Shown: positions 24,368 through 33,211 of the stretch, in pieces
Numbering within the stretch: position 1 is the first letter of the stretch
Layout of the letters: every line of letters starts with the position of its first letter
DNA from: VXMO01 sp965219405
GTDB taxonomy: Bacteria; Chloroflexota; Dehalococcoidia; UBA6926
DNA length: 64,000 nucleotides
Assembly: GCA_965219405.1 (NCBI GenBank)
Contig: OZ244736.1
Location: 310,001 to 374,000, forward strand
Direction of reading: 5' to 3'
Made by a program: the position numbers and the translations under genes
The notes under the pieces: model-generated
Told to the model about the DNA's origin: nothing
The model's input: only the letters and a program-made list of their open reading frames with translations
The model's database searches: none

Positions 24368-26101
24368 CTAGGTGACGCTGGGGCGTTGGTGGCGGCCAAT
24401 GTAGCCGACAAACACCATCTTGCGCTCTTCGTCCCAGGCGAAGGCGACGCGAATCTGCCCCGGCGTGCGTCCGGTGCCCCGGCCGATATGCTCGTCCAGG
24501 ATGTATTTCCTCCCGGCATCGGTCGTCTGGTAATCGGAGCGGTACTTGCCGGGCGCGGCATCAAGCTGGAACGGGCGGTATCGCCAACCGCACGTCGTGA
24601 ACAGCGAGACATCCAGGTTGCCCACGGGCTTTTCACCCGTCCTGGAGTTGCGGTACGTCGTGGCCAGCCACTCTAGAGCGCTGTACACCTGGTTCGGCTG
24701 ATCGAAATACAACTTGTAATCCGAGTTGTTATTCAGCGCGAGCCTCAACTCGTTCGGCCAGCGGTTCTCAGCGAAATCCAGGACGGAAGCCACATCACCG
24801 AAGTCAGGCGGGGTGGCAAGCGCCTCCTGCGCCTCCCCGTGTCTGCGGACGGTCTCTTCTGCCTCGTCTTGAAGATCGGTATGTTCCTGCTTAAGTGCCT
24901 GGTAACCCCTCTGCACCACTTCGGCTGCCGTATTCAGTTCCGTGATCTGCCTATGAGCGGAGTCCTGCGCAGCCTTAAGGTCGGCGTTTTCCCGCTGCAG
25001 AGCCCCCAGCATGTCACGCAGATATTGTCTCTCCACATCATCCGTCACATCGGCGATCCTGGCCGTCATGGCCGTCTCCGCCTCGGAATCATCCTCTGCA
25101 GACGTGTCTTCCAACGGGACAACCTCTTCGATGACGGGTTCCGGCGTCGGCATAACCGCTGCCTCTTCCAGGGCAGCGAGTGCCTCTACAATCTTCTCCT
25201 GGAATTCGGCGCGTTCCGCCGCACGGCGTGTTTCCTCGCTGTAGGTTGCGCCCGTCTCCCACACCGTCTCGTATCGTTCCAGCATCTCGGCGAGACTCTC
25301 GATGGCCTTGCTGACGGACTCCGCATCGTCCCATGGGCCCGTCGCGTTTGGCAGCCTCTCGTCCACGTTCCATTCGAAGAATGAGAGGAGATCGGTGTGA
25401 GCGCCCACGACTTCAACAATGCGGCTGCCGAGACCGTTCGCTTCTTCTATTTCCCTGGTCTTGTTGGCTTTGAGCTCAGCGATCTCTTCCATGAGCCGGC
25501 TTAGCGGCCCGTCCCATTCCGGATAGTCAGCCGGCAGAGAGCGAAGTTCAGTGAAAAAGTCGTCGAAAATGCGCTGGGCATCTGTTGTCGGTTCCTCCTC
25601 ATGCGCTTCCTCGTCCACGATGGAACACTCACTCATCACCAACGTGATCATCAGGGTCACGTCATCAGATGAATACTGAGGATGCGCCGATGCAAGGACC
25701 GCCGTTAGATTCTCCCGGGGGGCATCGTGTGTGGAACCATCGCTTCCGGCTGCATTGTTGACGGCTGTCTCTACGATTCCATACAACTCCACCCGCGACT
25801 CGCGCCACACAGTCAGCACTGACTGGGCAATTGCATCAACAACGAGTGCCGCGTTCCGAACGGGCTGAATCAGCATGATGGCCGGGGCATCCGGCACGTT
25901 CGATTCACGAAAACCGCGAACAGAGACGTTTCCGATCAGAGCATTGTTGAGAGCAACACGCGCCTCTTCCGAAACACGCGCCCTGTTGGCAAGGGCCCAT
26001 CGCACCACATTTTTCTGGTGTTCTTCGCTTAGGGATTTAAAAAGTTCTGCATGCCCGGGAGCAACCGTCTCATCCGTTTCCGGGCGCAACGCAACAACCA
26101 T
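24368..26101 (-). CDS. Large coiled-coil protein of unknown function with a compact C-terminal domain
   Basis: 577 aa. Residues 1-170 are a mixed, mostly helical domain (SLSEEHQKNVVRWALANRAR). Residues about 185-430 are strongly acidic with long coiled-coil stretches, for example around LQRENADLKAAQDSAHRQIT. The last 140 residues form a separate domain ending IRVAFAWDEERKMVFVGYIGRH, a strand pattern reminiscent of RelE/ParE-type or similar small ligand domains seen at the ends of defence-linked proteins. I recognise no family. It has its own terminator and lies alone, divergent from the DM13 gene. Confidence 0.7.
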   Translation of the reverse strand: MVVALRPETDETVAPGHAELFKSLSEEHQKNVVRWALANRARVSEEARVALNNALIGNVSVRGFRESNVPDAPAIMLIQPVRNAALVVDAIAQSVLTVWRESRVELYGIVETAVNNAAGSDGSTHDAPRENLTAVLASAHPQYSSDDVTLMITLVMSECSIVDEEAHEEEPTTDAQRIFDDFFTELRSLPADYPEWDGPLSRLMEEIAELKANKTREIEEANGLGSRIVEVVGAHTDLLSFFEWNVDERLPNATGPWDDAESVSKAIESLAEMLERYETVWETGATYSEETRRAAERAEFQEKIVEALAALEEAAVMPTPEPVIEEVVPLEDTSAEDDSEAETAMTARIADVTDDVERQYLRDMLGALQRENADLKAAQDSAHRQITELNTAAEVVQRGYQALKQEHTDLQDEAEETVRRHGEAQEALATPPDFGDVASVLDFAENRWPNELRLALNNNSDYKLYFDQPNQVYSALEWLATTYRNSRTGEKPVGNLDVSLFTTCGWRYRPFQLDAAPGKYRSDYQTTDAGRKYILDEHIGRGTGRTPGQIRVAFAWDEERKMVFVGYIGRHQRPSVT

Positions 26102-26268
26102 ACTTATGGCCTCCTTCGTCCCACTTTCCCACGCGCTTCCTTGCCGTCACCCTGACGGCCATTTAATGATAAAACAGCGGCGCAACAGCTTGATACAGTC
26201 AGTCGGAGTCTTTTGCCTCTCAGGCTAGGATGGAATAAAGGAATCCAATACACGGAAAGGATCGACCC

Positions 26269-27174
26269 ATGCCCACCTTCGGCGACCTCGAACGCGCCCT
26301 TCCAAGCCTCTATGAATACAGGTTCTTTATAGCAGTCGGCGCCATACTGATCGGTGCCGCTTTCGCATACCTTGTCGTCAAGAAAGAGTGGCACCGGTTC
26401 GCATGGGAGCACCGTGTGCCATTTGCGATCGGCGGCGCTCCAATCGTCCTAATAGGACTATTCCTCACCTGGTCCCTGGCATCTCCCCTCTTCATCAACG
26501 TCACCGTTGAGGAGGAATTCCCGTTCGCTGCACAGGCCGTCGTCCCTGAGGGCATGGAACGCGAGGACATTGAGAGCGTCATGGCAGGCATGGCGATGGT
26601 GGACGACCCCGTGATGGTGGAGAACGTGCCGTCCGGATCATCGATGACCGCATCGTCCATGGTGATGGCGGGAAGCTCAGTCACCGCCGTCGAGAGCGAA
26701 ATGATGTCCGATATGGTGCAGGGATTGGCGATGGGAGCAGCCGCAACGGACGAGGACACCATGGCGGAGGCGGCGGGCATGATGGCGCCCGCGATGGCCT
26801 CAGTCATGGAACAGCAGGGCGGGCCAGTCGCGCTTAAGGTCGGACGTTTCCGTGATGCAGACAGCTTCCACAGGGGCAGCGGAGACGCGACGATCTATTC
26901 AGCCCCCGGGGGCGGTCTCTTGCTGAGGCTTGAAGACCTGAACGTGACGAACGGCCCAGCCCTGCACGTCATCCTTTCCCCTCATCCGGATCCGATGCGC
27001 TCGCCGGACGTCAAGCAGCCCGGTTACGTAGATCTCGGACCGCTCAAGGGGAATCGCGGCGACCAGAATTACACGATCCTGGCCGGTGTGGACGTTTCCG
27101 CAATGGGCAGCGTTGTCATCTACTGCAAGCCGTTCTCCGTCGTGTTCAGCGTGGCCTCACTGAATGACGCATAG
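26269..27174 (+). CDS. DM13-domain membrane protein with Met-rich linker
   Basis: 301 aa, RBS GGAAAGGAT before the ATG. Two membrane helices (about 22-43 and 52-77) place the rest outside the cytoplasm. A linker (about 85-185) is extremely rich in Met, Ala and Ser (for example MAGMAMVDDPVMVEN), and a C-terminal DM13 domain follows (about 190-300: KVGRFRDADSFHRGSGDATI, with a conserved Cys near IYCKPF). DM13 domains are proposed to act in electron transfer through a redox-active cysteine. The Met-rich linker resembles copper-binding segments. Metal binding is a guess from composition. Confidence 0.8.
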   Translation: MPTFGDLERALPSLYEYRFFIAVGAILIGAAFAYLVVKKEWHRFAWEHRVPFAIGGAPIVLIGLFLTWSLASPLFINVTVEEEFPFAAQAVVPEGMEREDIESVMAGMAMVDDPVMVENVPSGSSMTASSMVMAGSSVTAVESEMMSDMVQGLAMGAAATDEDTMAEAAGMMAPAMASVMEQQGGPVALKVGRFRDADSFHRGSGDATIYSAPGGGLLLRLEDLNVTNGPALHVILSPHPDPMRSPDVKQPGYVDLGPLKGNRGDQNYTILAGVDVSAMGSVVIYCKPFSVVFSVASLNDA

Positions 27175-27230
27175 CGCTCGGCATCACCGCCAGCCTGTCA
27201 AGCAACACAACGCTCCCGCATAGAAAACGA

Positions 27231-27261
27231 GGGCGGCGCTCCCATGTCGGGAGCGCCGCCC
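27231..27261. terminator. Bidirectional terminator between convergent genes
   Basis: GGGCGGCGCTCCC and its perfect complement around ATGTC. On the minus strand it is followed by TCGTTTTC, on the plus strand by CGTCCTGCTTTT. It serves the DM13 gene and the LivJ-like gene. Confidence 0.85.
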
Positions 27262-27282
27262 CGTCCTGCTTTTGGTCAGGAT

Positions 27283-28461
27283 CTAGACGACCGGAGCCGG
27301 GCCCAACACCTGGTACCCCAGGTTGTCTTCCGTACGTTGGGCCGACGGCAGCACTTCGGCGACGACGTTGGAAAGGCCAATCACCTCGCCTCGGCTGTCG
27401 AAGCTGTAATTGTCTCCAATCGTGCCGCTCCACGTGATGTCGTACAGGCAATCGCGGAATGCGGCCGCATCCTGGTCGTCCTCAGTCTGCTTGAGGCATT
27501 CCGCGGCAATGTACACGGCGTCGTATCCGGACCCGAGGAACCACGGCAGGGTGACAGAGCCGTACTTCGCCCGGAACGCCGCAAGCATCGTGGCTCCCTT
27601 CTGATTCGCCGGATCCAGGTCAGGAAGCACGCCCTTGACGCCTGTGGCGGAATCACCCGCAACATCCAGCGCCGTGGCGCCGAGCACAACAACATCACCG
27701 TAGATCGGACCAGTGAAACCGATTTCACGCGCCTGCTTGATAATCGCTCCTGCGCTCGCCTCCGCCTGCGCCGTGACAAGAAGCGCGTCCGGGTTCAGTT
27801 CCCGCATGACTGTCAACTGCGTGCGGAAGTCGAGCGTGTCCGTCAAGAAGCCATCCGTGGCGAGGACGTCACCGCCCAATCCCATAAACGCCGTGATAGT
27901 GGTGCGGCGCAGGCCTTCCGCATAATCCGTTTGCTCGGAAATCGACGCGACAGTGCGAATGCCGTCTTCCCAGAGAAGAGTGCCGAGCTGAGGTCCAAGC
28001 TTGGCGTCACTGATCGAGTTGCGGAAGATGAAGTCCCCTGCATCAGCGATGTCCGGGTTGGTGGCGCTACCCGAGAACAGGACGACGCCGTCTTCCTCCG
28101 CGAGGGGTGCGACGCCCAGCATCGCGCCGCTGCATGACGTTCCCAGGATGATCTTGATGTTGTCCACGTCCGTCAGCTTGTTATATGCCGTAATTGCGTC
28201 CTGCGCGTTGCACTTGGAGTCTTCAACGACCAACTCAAGCGGGATGCCACTGATACCGCCTTCTGCGTTGATCTCCTCCATCGCCAACTGCTTGGCCTGA
28301 CTAATCACGGTGCCATAGCTCTCACCGGGGCCTGTCAGCGAATCCATAACGCCGATGCGGTAGGTCTCGGGTTCATCTTCTCCCTCGCAGCCCACCACAG
28401 CCCCGAAAATCAGCATGCAGGACATGACGAGCAAAAGGATCGCAACAAATGGGTGCTTCAT
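27283..28461 (-). CDS. Branched-chain amino acid-type ABC substrate-binding lipoprotein (LivJ-like)
   Basis: 392 aa from the ATG at 28461, chosen for the strong GGAGGGAG before it and the signal peptide it exposes (lipobox FGAVVGC); the frame extends to 28554 with no signal. The Peripla_BP_6 fold follows from about residue 35 (YRIGVMDSLTGPGESYG). Related proteins bind Leu/Ile/Val, other amino acids, amides or urea. No livFGMH-type genes are in the window, so it is an orphan binding protein whose transporter lies elsewhere. Confidence 0.88.
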   Translation of the reverse strand: MKHPFVAILLLVMSCMLIFGAVVGCEGEDEPETYRIGVMDSLTGPGESYGTVISQAKQLAMEEINAEGGISGIPLELVVEDSKCNAQDAITAYNKLTDVDNIKIILGTSCSGAMLGVAPLAEEDGVVLFSGSATNPDIADAGDFIFRNSISDAKLGPQLGTLLWEDGIRTVASISEQTDYAEGLRRTTITAFMGLGGDVLATDGFLTDTLDFRTQLTVMRELNPDALLVTAQAEASAGAIIKQAREIGFTGPIYGDVVVLGATALDVAGDSATGVKGVLPDLDPANQKGATMLAAFRAKYGSVTLPWFLGSGYDAVYIAAECLKQTEDDQDAAAFRDCLYDITWSGTIGDNYSFDSRGEVIGLSNVVAEVLPSAQRTEDNLGYQVLGPAPVV

Positions 28462-28498
28462 CTCTCCCTCCTTGCCGACGATTCTTGCGGCACGGAAA

Positions 28499-29135
28499 CT
28501 AGCTTGAGAGAATGCGACGTCGTCGGGCGCAACCTCTCGCCGCTTCACCATCAAATGATGTCTCTGAGATTTTACACCTTAAAGCCTGCCCAACCGAATC
28601 GGCCTGAGTCTCATCTTCGGTCGTGGAATCCCTCGTGACCTTGAGAAGGTACCCGGCGGATCGTGTATGCCGGGCGTCCGCCACCGGGATCGCGTGGCGG
28701 CCGGTCTCTGACGCTTCGTAAATGAGACTGGCATCCAGGTTGAGCAGCCCATGGCCGCAGTCATCGTCACTCCGCATCAGGCGCGTTGAGACATCCGTGT
28801 TCGACAGATAGTCGACATGCAGAACTGGCGCATCCGGAATCATCTGGCCGTCCGCCAACGTCACGTTGACGTGTGCGTACGGCAGAACGAGGTGCGCGCT
28901 TGTCACGACGTAGCCGCCTTCAATCAACACCCCGGTTCCGAGTGTGATTGGGGGTTCAACACGGACAACGGATCTGCTGACGAGTTCATACACCTCTTCA
29001 GCGGTAGCGGGAGCGGCCGGGGTGTCGGCGTAGGCTGTGGCGTGGCCGTTGAAGCAGGAGTGGGTATTGGTTGGGGCGTCGCGGTCGGCTGGGGTGACGC
29101 GGTGGGTGCGGGAGTTGCCGTTGGCTGTGGCGTTA
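28499..29135 (-). pseudogene. Decayed trypsin-like serine protease, truncated at tRNA-Val
   Basis: Reading away from the tRNA, the first about 130 bases encode a Pro/Thr linker (PTATPAPTASPQPTATPQP) in one frame. The protease-like part (VYELVSRSVVRVEPP, then GTGVLIEGGYVVTSAHLV with the catalytic His) continues in another frame, so there is a frameshift near 29000-29030. No start codon or signal peptide precedes the linker, which runs directly into the tRNA 3' end. The expected GNSGGP serine motif is missing, and the end is an Arg-rich out-of-frame-like tail. I read it as a 5'-truncated, frameshifted remnant. A GTG at 28993 could in principle start a 164-aa product. Confidence 0.6.
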
Positions 29136-29212
29136 TGGTGGGCGATAGAGGATTTGAACCTCTGACCTCAGCGATGTCAACGCTGCGCTCTAACCAACTG
29201 AGCTAACCGCCC
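29136..29212 (-). tRNA. tRNA-Val (anticodon GAC)
   Basis: Minus strand: acceptor GGGCGGT/ATCGCCC, D stem GCTC/GAGC, anticodon stem CAGCG/CGCTG with loop TTGACAT (GAC), T loop TTCAAAT, discriminator A and encoded CCA. Confidence 0.95.
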
Positions 29213-29559
29213 ACAGTACCCGAGTTATCCGCGCTGCTGCGGCCATTAGCGGGTGAGATTCATTCTAGTTACGCGGCACAAAGGCGGTCAAATGTCTCTG
29301 CTGTTCAGCATAAGGAGCGCAGCTAGGTGCTAACCCCGTGGGGGATAACGGCGTTGTTGTCTGTATCCGGCCGCGATTCCCAACAGTCGGTGAGCGTCGC
29401 AGAATCCCACGAACTCTGTCTGCGGCCTTCACCCTTGTCGGCTGGAGCAAATAAGAAGACACACAGGGCGTGACAATCTGACCTGCCATTCCTCCCCGTC
29501 CCGCGTTCGTCCATCTGCCGCGGGACACGGCAGGTAGTCCACGCCCGAGATCATGTCAG
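29213..29559. other. Intergenic region, no gene seen
   Basis: Apart from the tRNA promoter at 29262-29291, I see no coding or RNA feature here. The open frames are short and lack ribosome-binding sites. Confidence 0.5.
29262..29291 (-). promoter_or_regulatory. Sigma-70-type promoter of tRNA-Val
   Basis: On the minus strand TTGACC, an 18-bp spacer and TAGAAT lie about 50 bp upstream of the tRNA. Confidence 0.6.
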
Positions 29560-29589
29560 AGAGGGGTGCGGCATATGCCGTGCCCCTCT
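29560..29589. terminator. Hairpin after the DUF2268 gene
   Basis: AGAGGGG-TG-CGGCAT/ATGCCG-TG-CCCCTCT, a near-perfect palindrome with two opposed mismatches, 4 bp beyond the stop at 29593. On the plus strand it is followed by TGTTT. Confidence 0.55.
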
Positions 29590-29592
29590 TGT

Positions 29593-30513
29593 TTAAGCGT
29601 CGCGACCACCGGGCACGTATCCGCTCTCCTCAAAGAGAGTGCGCACGGGCAGGCCGATAATTGACGCCACGCGCGCCTCCGGGTGCGACTCCAGGTAGGA
29701 ACGAACGATGGCGTACCCGATCGTATGGCCCGCCCACACCGGCACGCGGTCGTCGTCTCCGAACAGGTACCGGCGAATCTCCAGCGGATCGGTATCATTC
29801 AACCGGCTCTCCACATTGGGCCAGATTGCTCGTTCAACGTCCGGCGTAAGCGCCGCAATCCAATGGGACTGATGCTCCGGCACAATGCCGCCCGCAAAGA
29901 CATCCGCGATTCCCTCGGTCACCATTGCGTCGAGCAGCGTGTCCGGTTCATTGTTCTTGACGTAGATCATGCGCCCGCCGGTAAGGCCGCGCGGGAAGAG
30001 CCAATTGCGGACAAGATGGACGTATTCGTGAGCGGTAATGTAGGCAAGCGTCTCCGTCCAGTTATGCGCGGGCCACACGAACAGGAGCGTGACACCGGAG
30101 CCAAGGCTGACGCCATTCGCGTACTGCATGGCCTGCGTCAGCCCCCGGCTTTCGCCATCCCCCATCAGGATCACAAAGCGAGCCATAAGGTCCGGGCGGG
30201 GCAACGCCTGTGAGCACTTGTACAGCGCGTCCTCAACGATGCCGCGCGGCGAGAGGGCGTCGGTGGCATTCACCGCGCGGATGAATGCGTTGAGTTCCGG
30301 ATCGCCCGTCTGCGTCATCGTCCAGTGTTCGCCGATATCGATGAACGTGGGCTGCTCTCCGGCGAGCAGGCGGTGAATGTACAGCCGCAGCCGCTGTCTG
30401 AACGACTCAAGCGGGGGCTGCTCAACCTGGTTAAGCGCCTGCTCAGCGAAGTAGCCCTCCAGCTTATAGGCCGGGACGACCGTCATCTGCCGCGGGAGCC
30501 GCCGGCCTGTCAT
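29593..30513 (-). CDS. DUF2268-like predicted zinc metalloprotease
   Basis: 306 aa. The HEYVH motif (H162, E163, H166) and a glutamate in VTEGIADVFAGG (E200) form a gluzincin-type zinc site. These, with the overall length and the segment between them, fit the DUF2268 group of predicted Zn-dependent proteases. There is no signal peptide, so it is probably cytoplasmic. The start is uncertain (the next ATG gives MTVVPAYK). It lies 45 bp downstream of the CoA-transferase gene in the same direction and may be cotranscribed. Confidence 0.75.
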   Translation of the reverse strand: MTGRRLPRQMTVVPAYKLEGYFAEQALNQVEQPPLESFRQRLRLYIHRLLAGEQPTFIDIGEHWTMTQTGDPELNAFIRAVNATDALSPRGIVEDALYKCSQALPRPDLMARFVILMGDGESRGLTQAMQYANGVSLGSGVTLLFVWPAHNWTETLAYITAHEYVHLVRNWLFPRGLTGGRMIYVKNNEPDTLLDAMVTEGIADVFAGGIVPEHQSHWIAALTPDVERAIWPNVESRLNDTDPLEIRRYLFGDDDRVPVWAGHTIGYAIVRSYLESHPEARVASIIGLPVRTLFEESGYVPGGRDA

Positions 30514-30558
30514 GGCACGCTGTCAATACGAAGGATGTGAGGTCGCACGGATGCGGCA

Positions 30559-32988
30559 CTAGCTGAGCGCGCCGGACTCCTCAAGCCCAGCGTATTCCTC
30601 GTCGGAGAGCCCCAGGATGCCGATCAGAACCTCACGCGTGTGGAGGCCGGGCGTGGGCGCGCCCATGCGCACACGGCCGGGTGATTCGCTGAAATTAATC
30701 GTCATGCCCGGGTGTTCAATGGGGCCCGGCACGTTGTGGTTCACCTCAACCACATAGCCGCGAGAGCGCAGCTGCGGATCGAGGTACAGATCCTCGCCAG
30801 TGGCCGCCATCCCCGCGGCAACGCCGGCGCGTTGGCAGGTGTACATGACCTGGTGCGCGGAGCGGGTTCGCGTCCACGCGGAAATCTCCGCATCGAGGGC
30901 ATCGTGGTTGGTCTGCCGATCCGCGAACGTGGCGAAACGAGGATCATCGGCAAGCTCCGGCCGCCCAATCACTCCCGTCAGCGCGCGCCACGAAACATTA
31001 TCGTCGTCCGGGCAGGAGATGGCGCACCACCGGTCGCCCCCGCCGCATTGGTAGACACCCTGCGGGGCGGCGTTCGGATCACGGTTGCCCCACGCCTCCG
31101 CCGATTCCGCGCCGAACTGCGTCTCAAGAAACGCCATGCCGATCATGCTCGCGGTGGCTTGGAACTGCGGAATCTCGATGTACTGTCCCTCTCCGGTGCG
31201 GTCGCGGTAATGCAGCGCAGCCATGATGGAGAGGGCCAGGTTGCCGGCGGTGATGAAGTCCGGGTAGGCGTTCCTGCCACGCGCGGGCCATTGCGCGTCC
31301 GGCTGCGCCCACAGGTAACCGAGCCCCGTGAACGATGTGAGACACTGGCCGACGGCTGTAAAATCTCTCATCGGCCCCATCGCGCCGTAGCCGGGGCAGC
31401 TGACCATGATGAGACGCGGGTTGACCTGTTTGAGCACGTCATAGTTGATGTTGAATCGGTCTATCGCGCCGGGCGCGTTGTTCTCCACGACGATGTCCGC
31501 CTCGGCAGCAAGTCGCTTGAACAACTCCTGCCCGTCCGGCGTATGCAGATCAATCGCGATGGACCGCTTGTTGCGATTGTTTTCACCGTAGCTGGCGTTG
31601 GTGCTGCGCCATGCCGTCGGGTTCCGCTCACGGTCGTGAACGCGTCCGTCCGCGAACTTGGTGGATTCCACCTTTATGACGTCCGCGCCGTAGTCGGCGA
31701 TGAATCGTGTGCCGAATGGCGCGGCCCAAACGCGCTCGAATGCGAGAATCCGCACGCCGTCCAGCGGGAGGCCGGAACCGCTTGCGCCGTTTGAACCCCC
31801 AACCGGGACGGCTTGGCGCTCGGCAGGCGCAGCGCCGAGGACCTCATCCTGGTGCTGTCCCAGCATGGGCGCGGGGCGGCGGACGCTCAGGGGACTCGCG
31901 CCGAAACGCGCCGTCCCGCCCGGAATCATGTACTTGCCCAGGACGGGATGCTCCATTGGCGAGAAGAATCCGTAGACCTCCGCATGCGGGTGCGCGACGA
32001 AATCCGCCGGTGAGTTTGCGGGGGCGACGGTGACGTGCCTCTCCACGCCGCCGCTCAGGTACTCCTCTGCCGTCATCTTGCTGATGAATTCTCCGGCGAT
32101 GGCCGTGATCTCGTCCGCTTTACCGTCCCGCCCGTCCAACTCACGCATTGCGGGGTCGAGCAACAGCGGGTGGTTGACCCAGTTGGCGAACTCCACCCAT
32201 TGCCGCGGCGATGTCAGCGCAAGCTGTACCCACACACCGTCGGACGCCTGGAAATACTGGGTAGGGCCGATTCCGCCCTTGCTGCCGCGTCGCGGCATGA
32301 CCTCGCTCATCGCGGCATAGCGCATGAGGTTCATGGTCTTATGAGCCAGCACCTCGGTCATGGAGACATCGAGATGCTGTCCGCGGCCCGTGGTACGCCG
32401 ATGCCAGAGAGCGATGAGCGTGCCGAACGCGGCATGGATGGAACTCAGCTGGAAACCCTGGTAGCGGGGCATGGTGACGGGGGGGCCCTCTGCTTCGCCC
32501 TCCGGGTAGACGGAGCCGCTCAACGCGGTGACGGCAATGTCCGCGCCGACAAAGTCGCGGTACGGGCCGGTGCGCCCGAACGGCGTGATGGATGTCACGA
32601 CGATGGCGGGATTGATTGCGGCGAGATCGGCGTAGCCGAGGCCACGTGCCTCCATCTCGCCCGGATGCCCGGATTCCAGCACGACGTCCGCGCTCCCGAC
32701 CAGTTCAAGAAAACGCGCCTTGTCCTGCTCCGAATCGAGATCAAGCGTGATACCGCGCTTGTTGGTGTTGAAGTGGAGAAAGAAGAGGCTGTTGTCCGGG
32801 CCGGTCTCGCCGTGCGCGAACGGGGCCATGCGGCGGGATGAACTGCCGGACGGCGGCTCGATGAGAATGACATCCGCGCCGAGGTCAGCAAGAATGCGTC
32901 CACACGGCTGTCCCTGCGGTCCCGTGAGGTCCAGCACGGTCAGCCCGTGAAGCGCCCCCGTTCCTCCGGAGCCCGTCCCGTTTGTCAT
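30559..32988 (-). CDS. Tandem-fused CaiB/BaiF (class III) CoA-transferase
   Basis: 809 aa from the ATG at 32988 (GAGGATG upstream), twice the usual 400 aa. Domain 1 (about 12-385) and domain 2 (about 408-800) each show the family pattern (GADVILIE/GADVIKVE, TGRGQ/TGEGQ). In class III CoA-transferases the catalytic Asp sits just before the conserved helix. Here domain 2 keeps it in YPDFITAGNLA (D577), but domain 1 has Phe in YQGFQLSSIHAA (F179). So one half is probably catalytic and the other structural. The substrate acyl group is unknown, and a fused enzyme could replace the interlocked homodimer. Confidence 0.88.
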   Translation of the reverse strand: MTNGTGSGGTGALHGLTVLDLTGPQGQPCGRILADLGADVILIEPPSGSSSRRMAPFAHGETGPDNSLFFLHFNTNKRGITLDLDSEQDKARFLELVGSADVVLESGHPGEMEARGLGYADLAAINPAIVVTSITPFGRTGPYRDFVGADIAVTALSGSVYPEGEAEGPPVTMPRYQGFQLSSIHAAFGTLIALWHRRTTGRGQHLDVSMTEVLAHKTMNLMRYAAMSEVMPRRGSKGGIGPTQYFQASDGVWVQLALTSPRQWVEFANWVNHPLLLDPAMRELDGRDGKADEITAIAGEFISKMTAEEYLSGGVERHVTVAPANSPADFVAHPHAEVYGFFSPMEHPVLGKYMIPGGTARFGASPLSVRRPAPMLGQHQDEVLGAAPAERQAVPVGGSNGASGSGLPLDGVRILAFERVWAAPFGTRFIADYGADVIKVESTKFADGRVHDRERNPTAWRSTNASYGENNRNKRSIAIDLHTPDGQELFKRLAAEADIVVENNAPGAIDRFNINYDVLKQVNPRLIMVSCPGYGAMGPMRDFTAVGQCLTSFTGLGYLWAQPDAQWPARGRNAYPDFITAGNLALSIMAALHYRDRTGEGQYIEIPQFQATASMIGMAFLETQFGAESAEAWGNRDPNAAPQGVYQCGGGDRWCAISCPDDDNVSWRALTGVIGRPELADDPRFATFADRQTNHDALDAEISAWTRTRSAHQVMYTCQRAGVAAGMAATGEDLYLDPQLRSRGYVVEVNHNVPGPIEHPGMTINFSESPGRVRMGAPTPGLHTREVLIGILGLSDEEYAGLEESGALS

Positions 32989-33114
32989 GACATCCTCATT
33001 TCGCGTCTTGACCACAGAGTCACGCCCAGAATAGGAGCGCCCGTGCACAGCGTCAACGCGGACGCCCCCACCAGGCCCAAAATGGCTGTTTGTGGTTCCC
33101 TCTAAACTGGAAAT

Positions 33115-33207
33115 ATGGAACAGATAAAGGACCTCCTCCGCTCAGCAACCATCACCTCGGTGGCTAGCGTCAGCGCTGCCATCGCCAGCATTGTCCTCTT
33201 AGACTGA
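33115..33207 (+). CDS. Possible 30-aa membrane peptide
   Basis: ATG to TGA encoding a peptide with a hydrophobic second half (VSAAIASIVLLD), ending 4 bp before the DUF3179 selenoprotein gene. No clear ribosome-binding site. It could be a leader peptide for the next gene or chance. Confidence 0.25.
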   Translation: MEQIKDLLRSATITSVASVSAAIASIVLLD

Positions 33208-33211
33208 AGCT

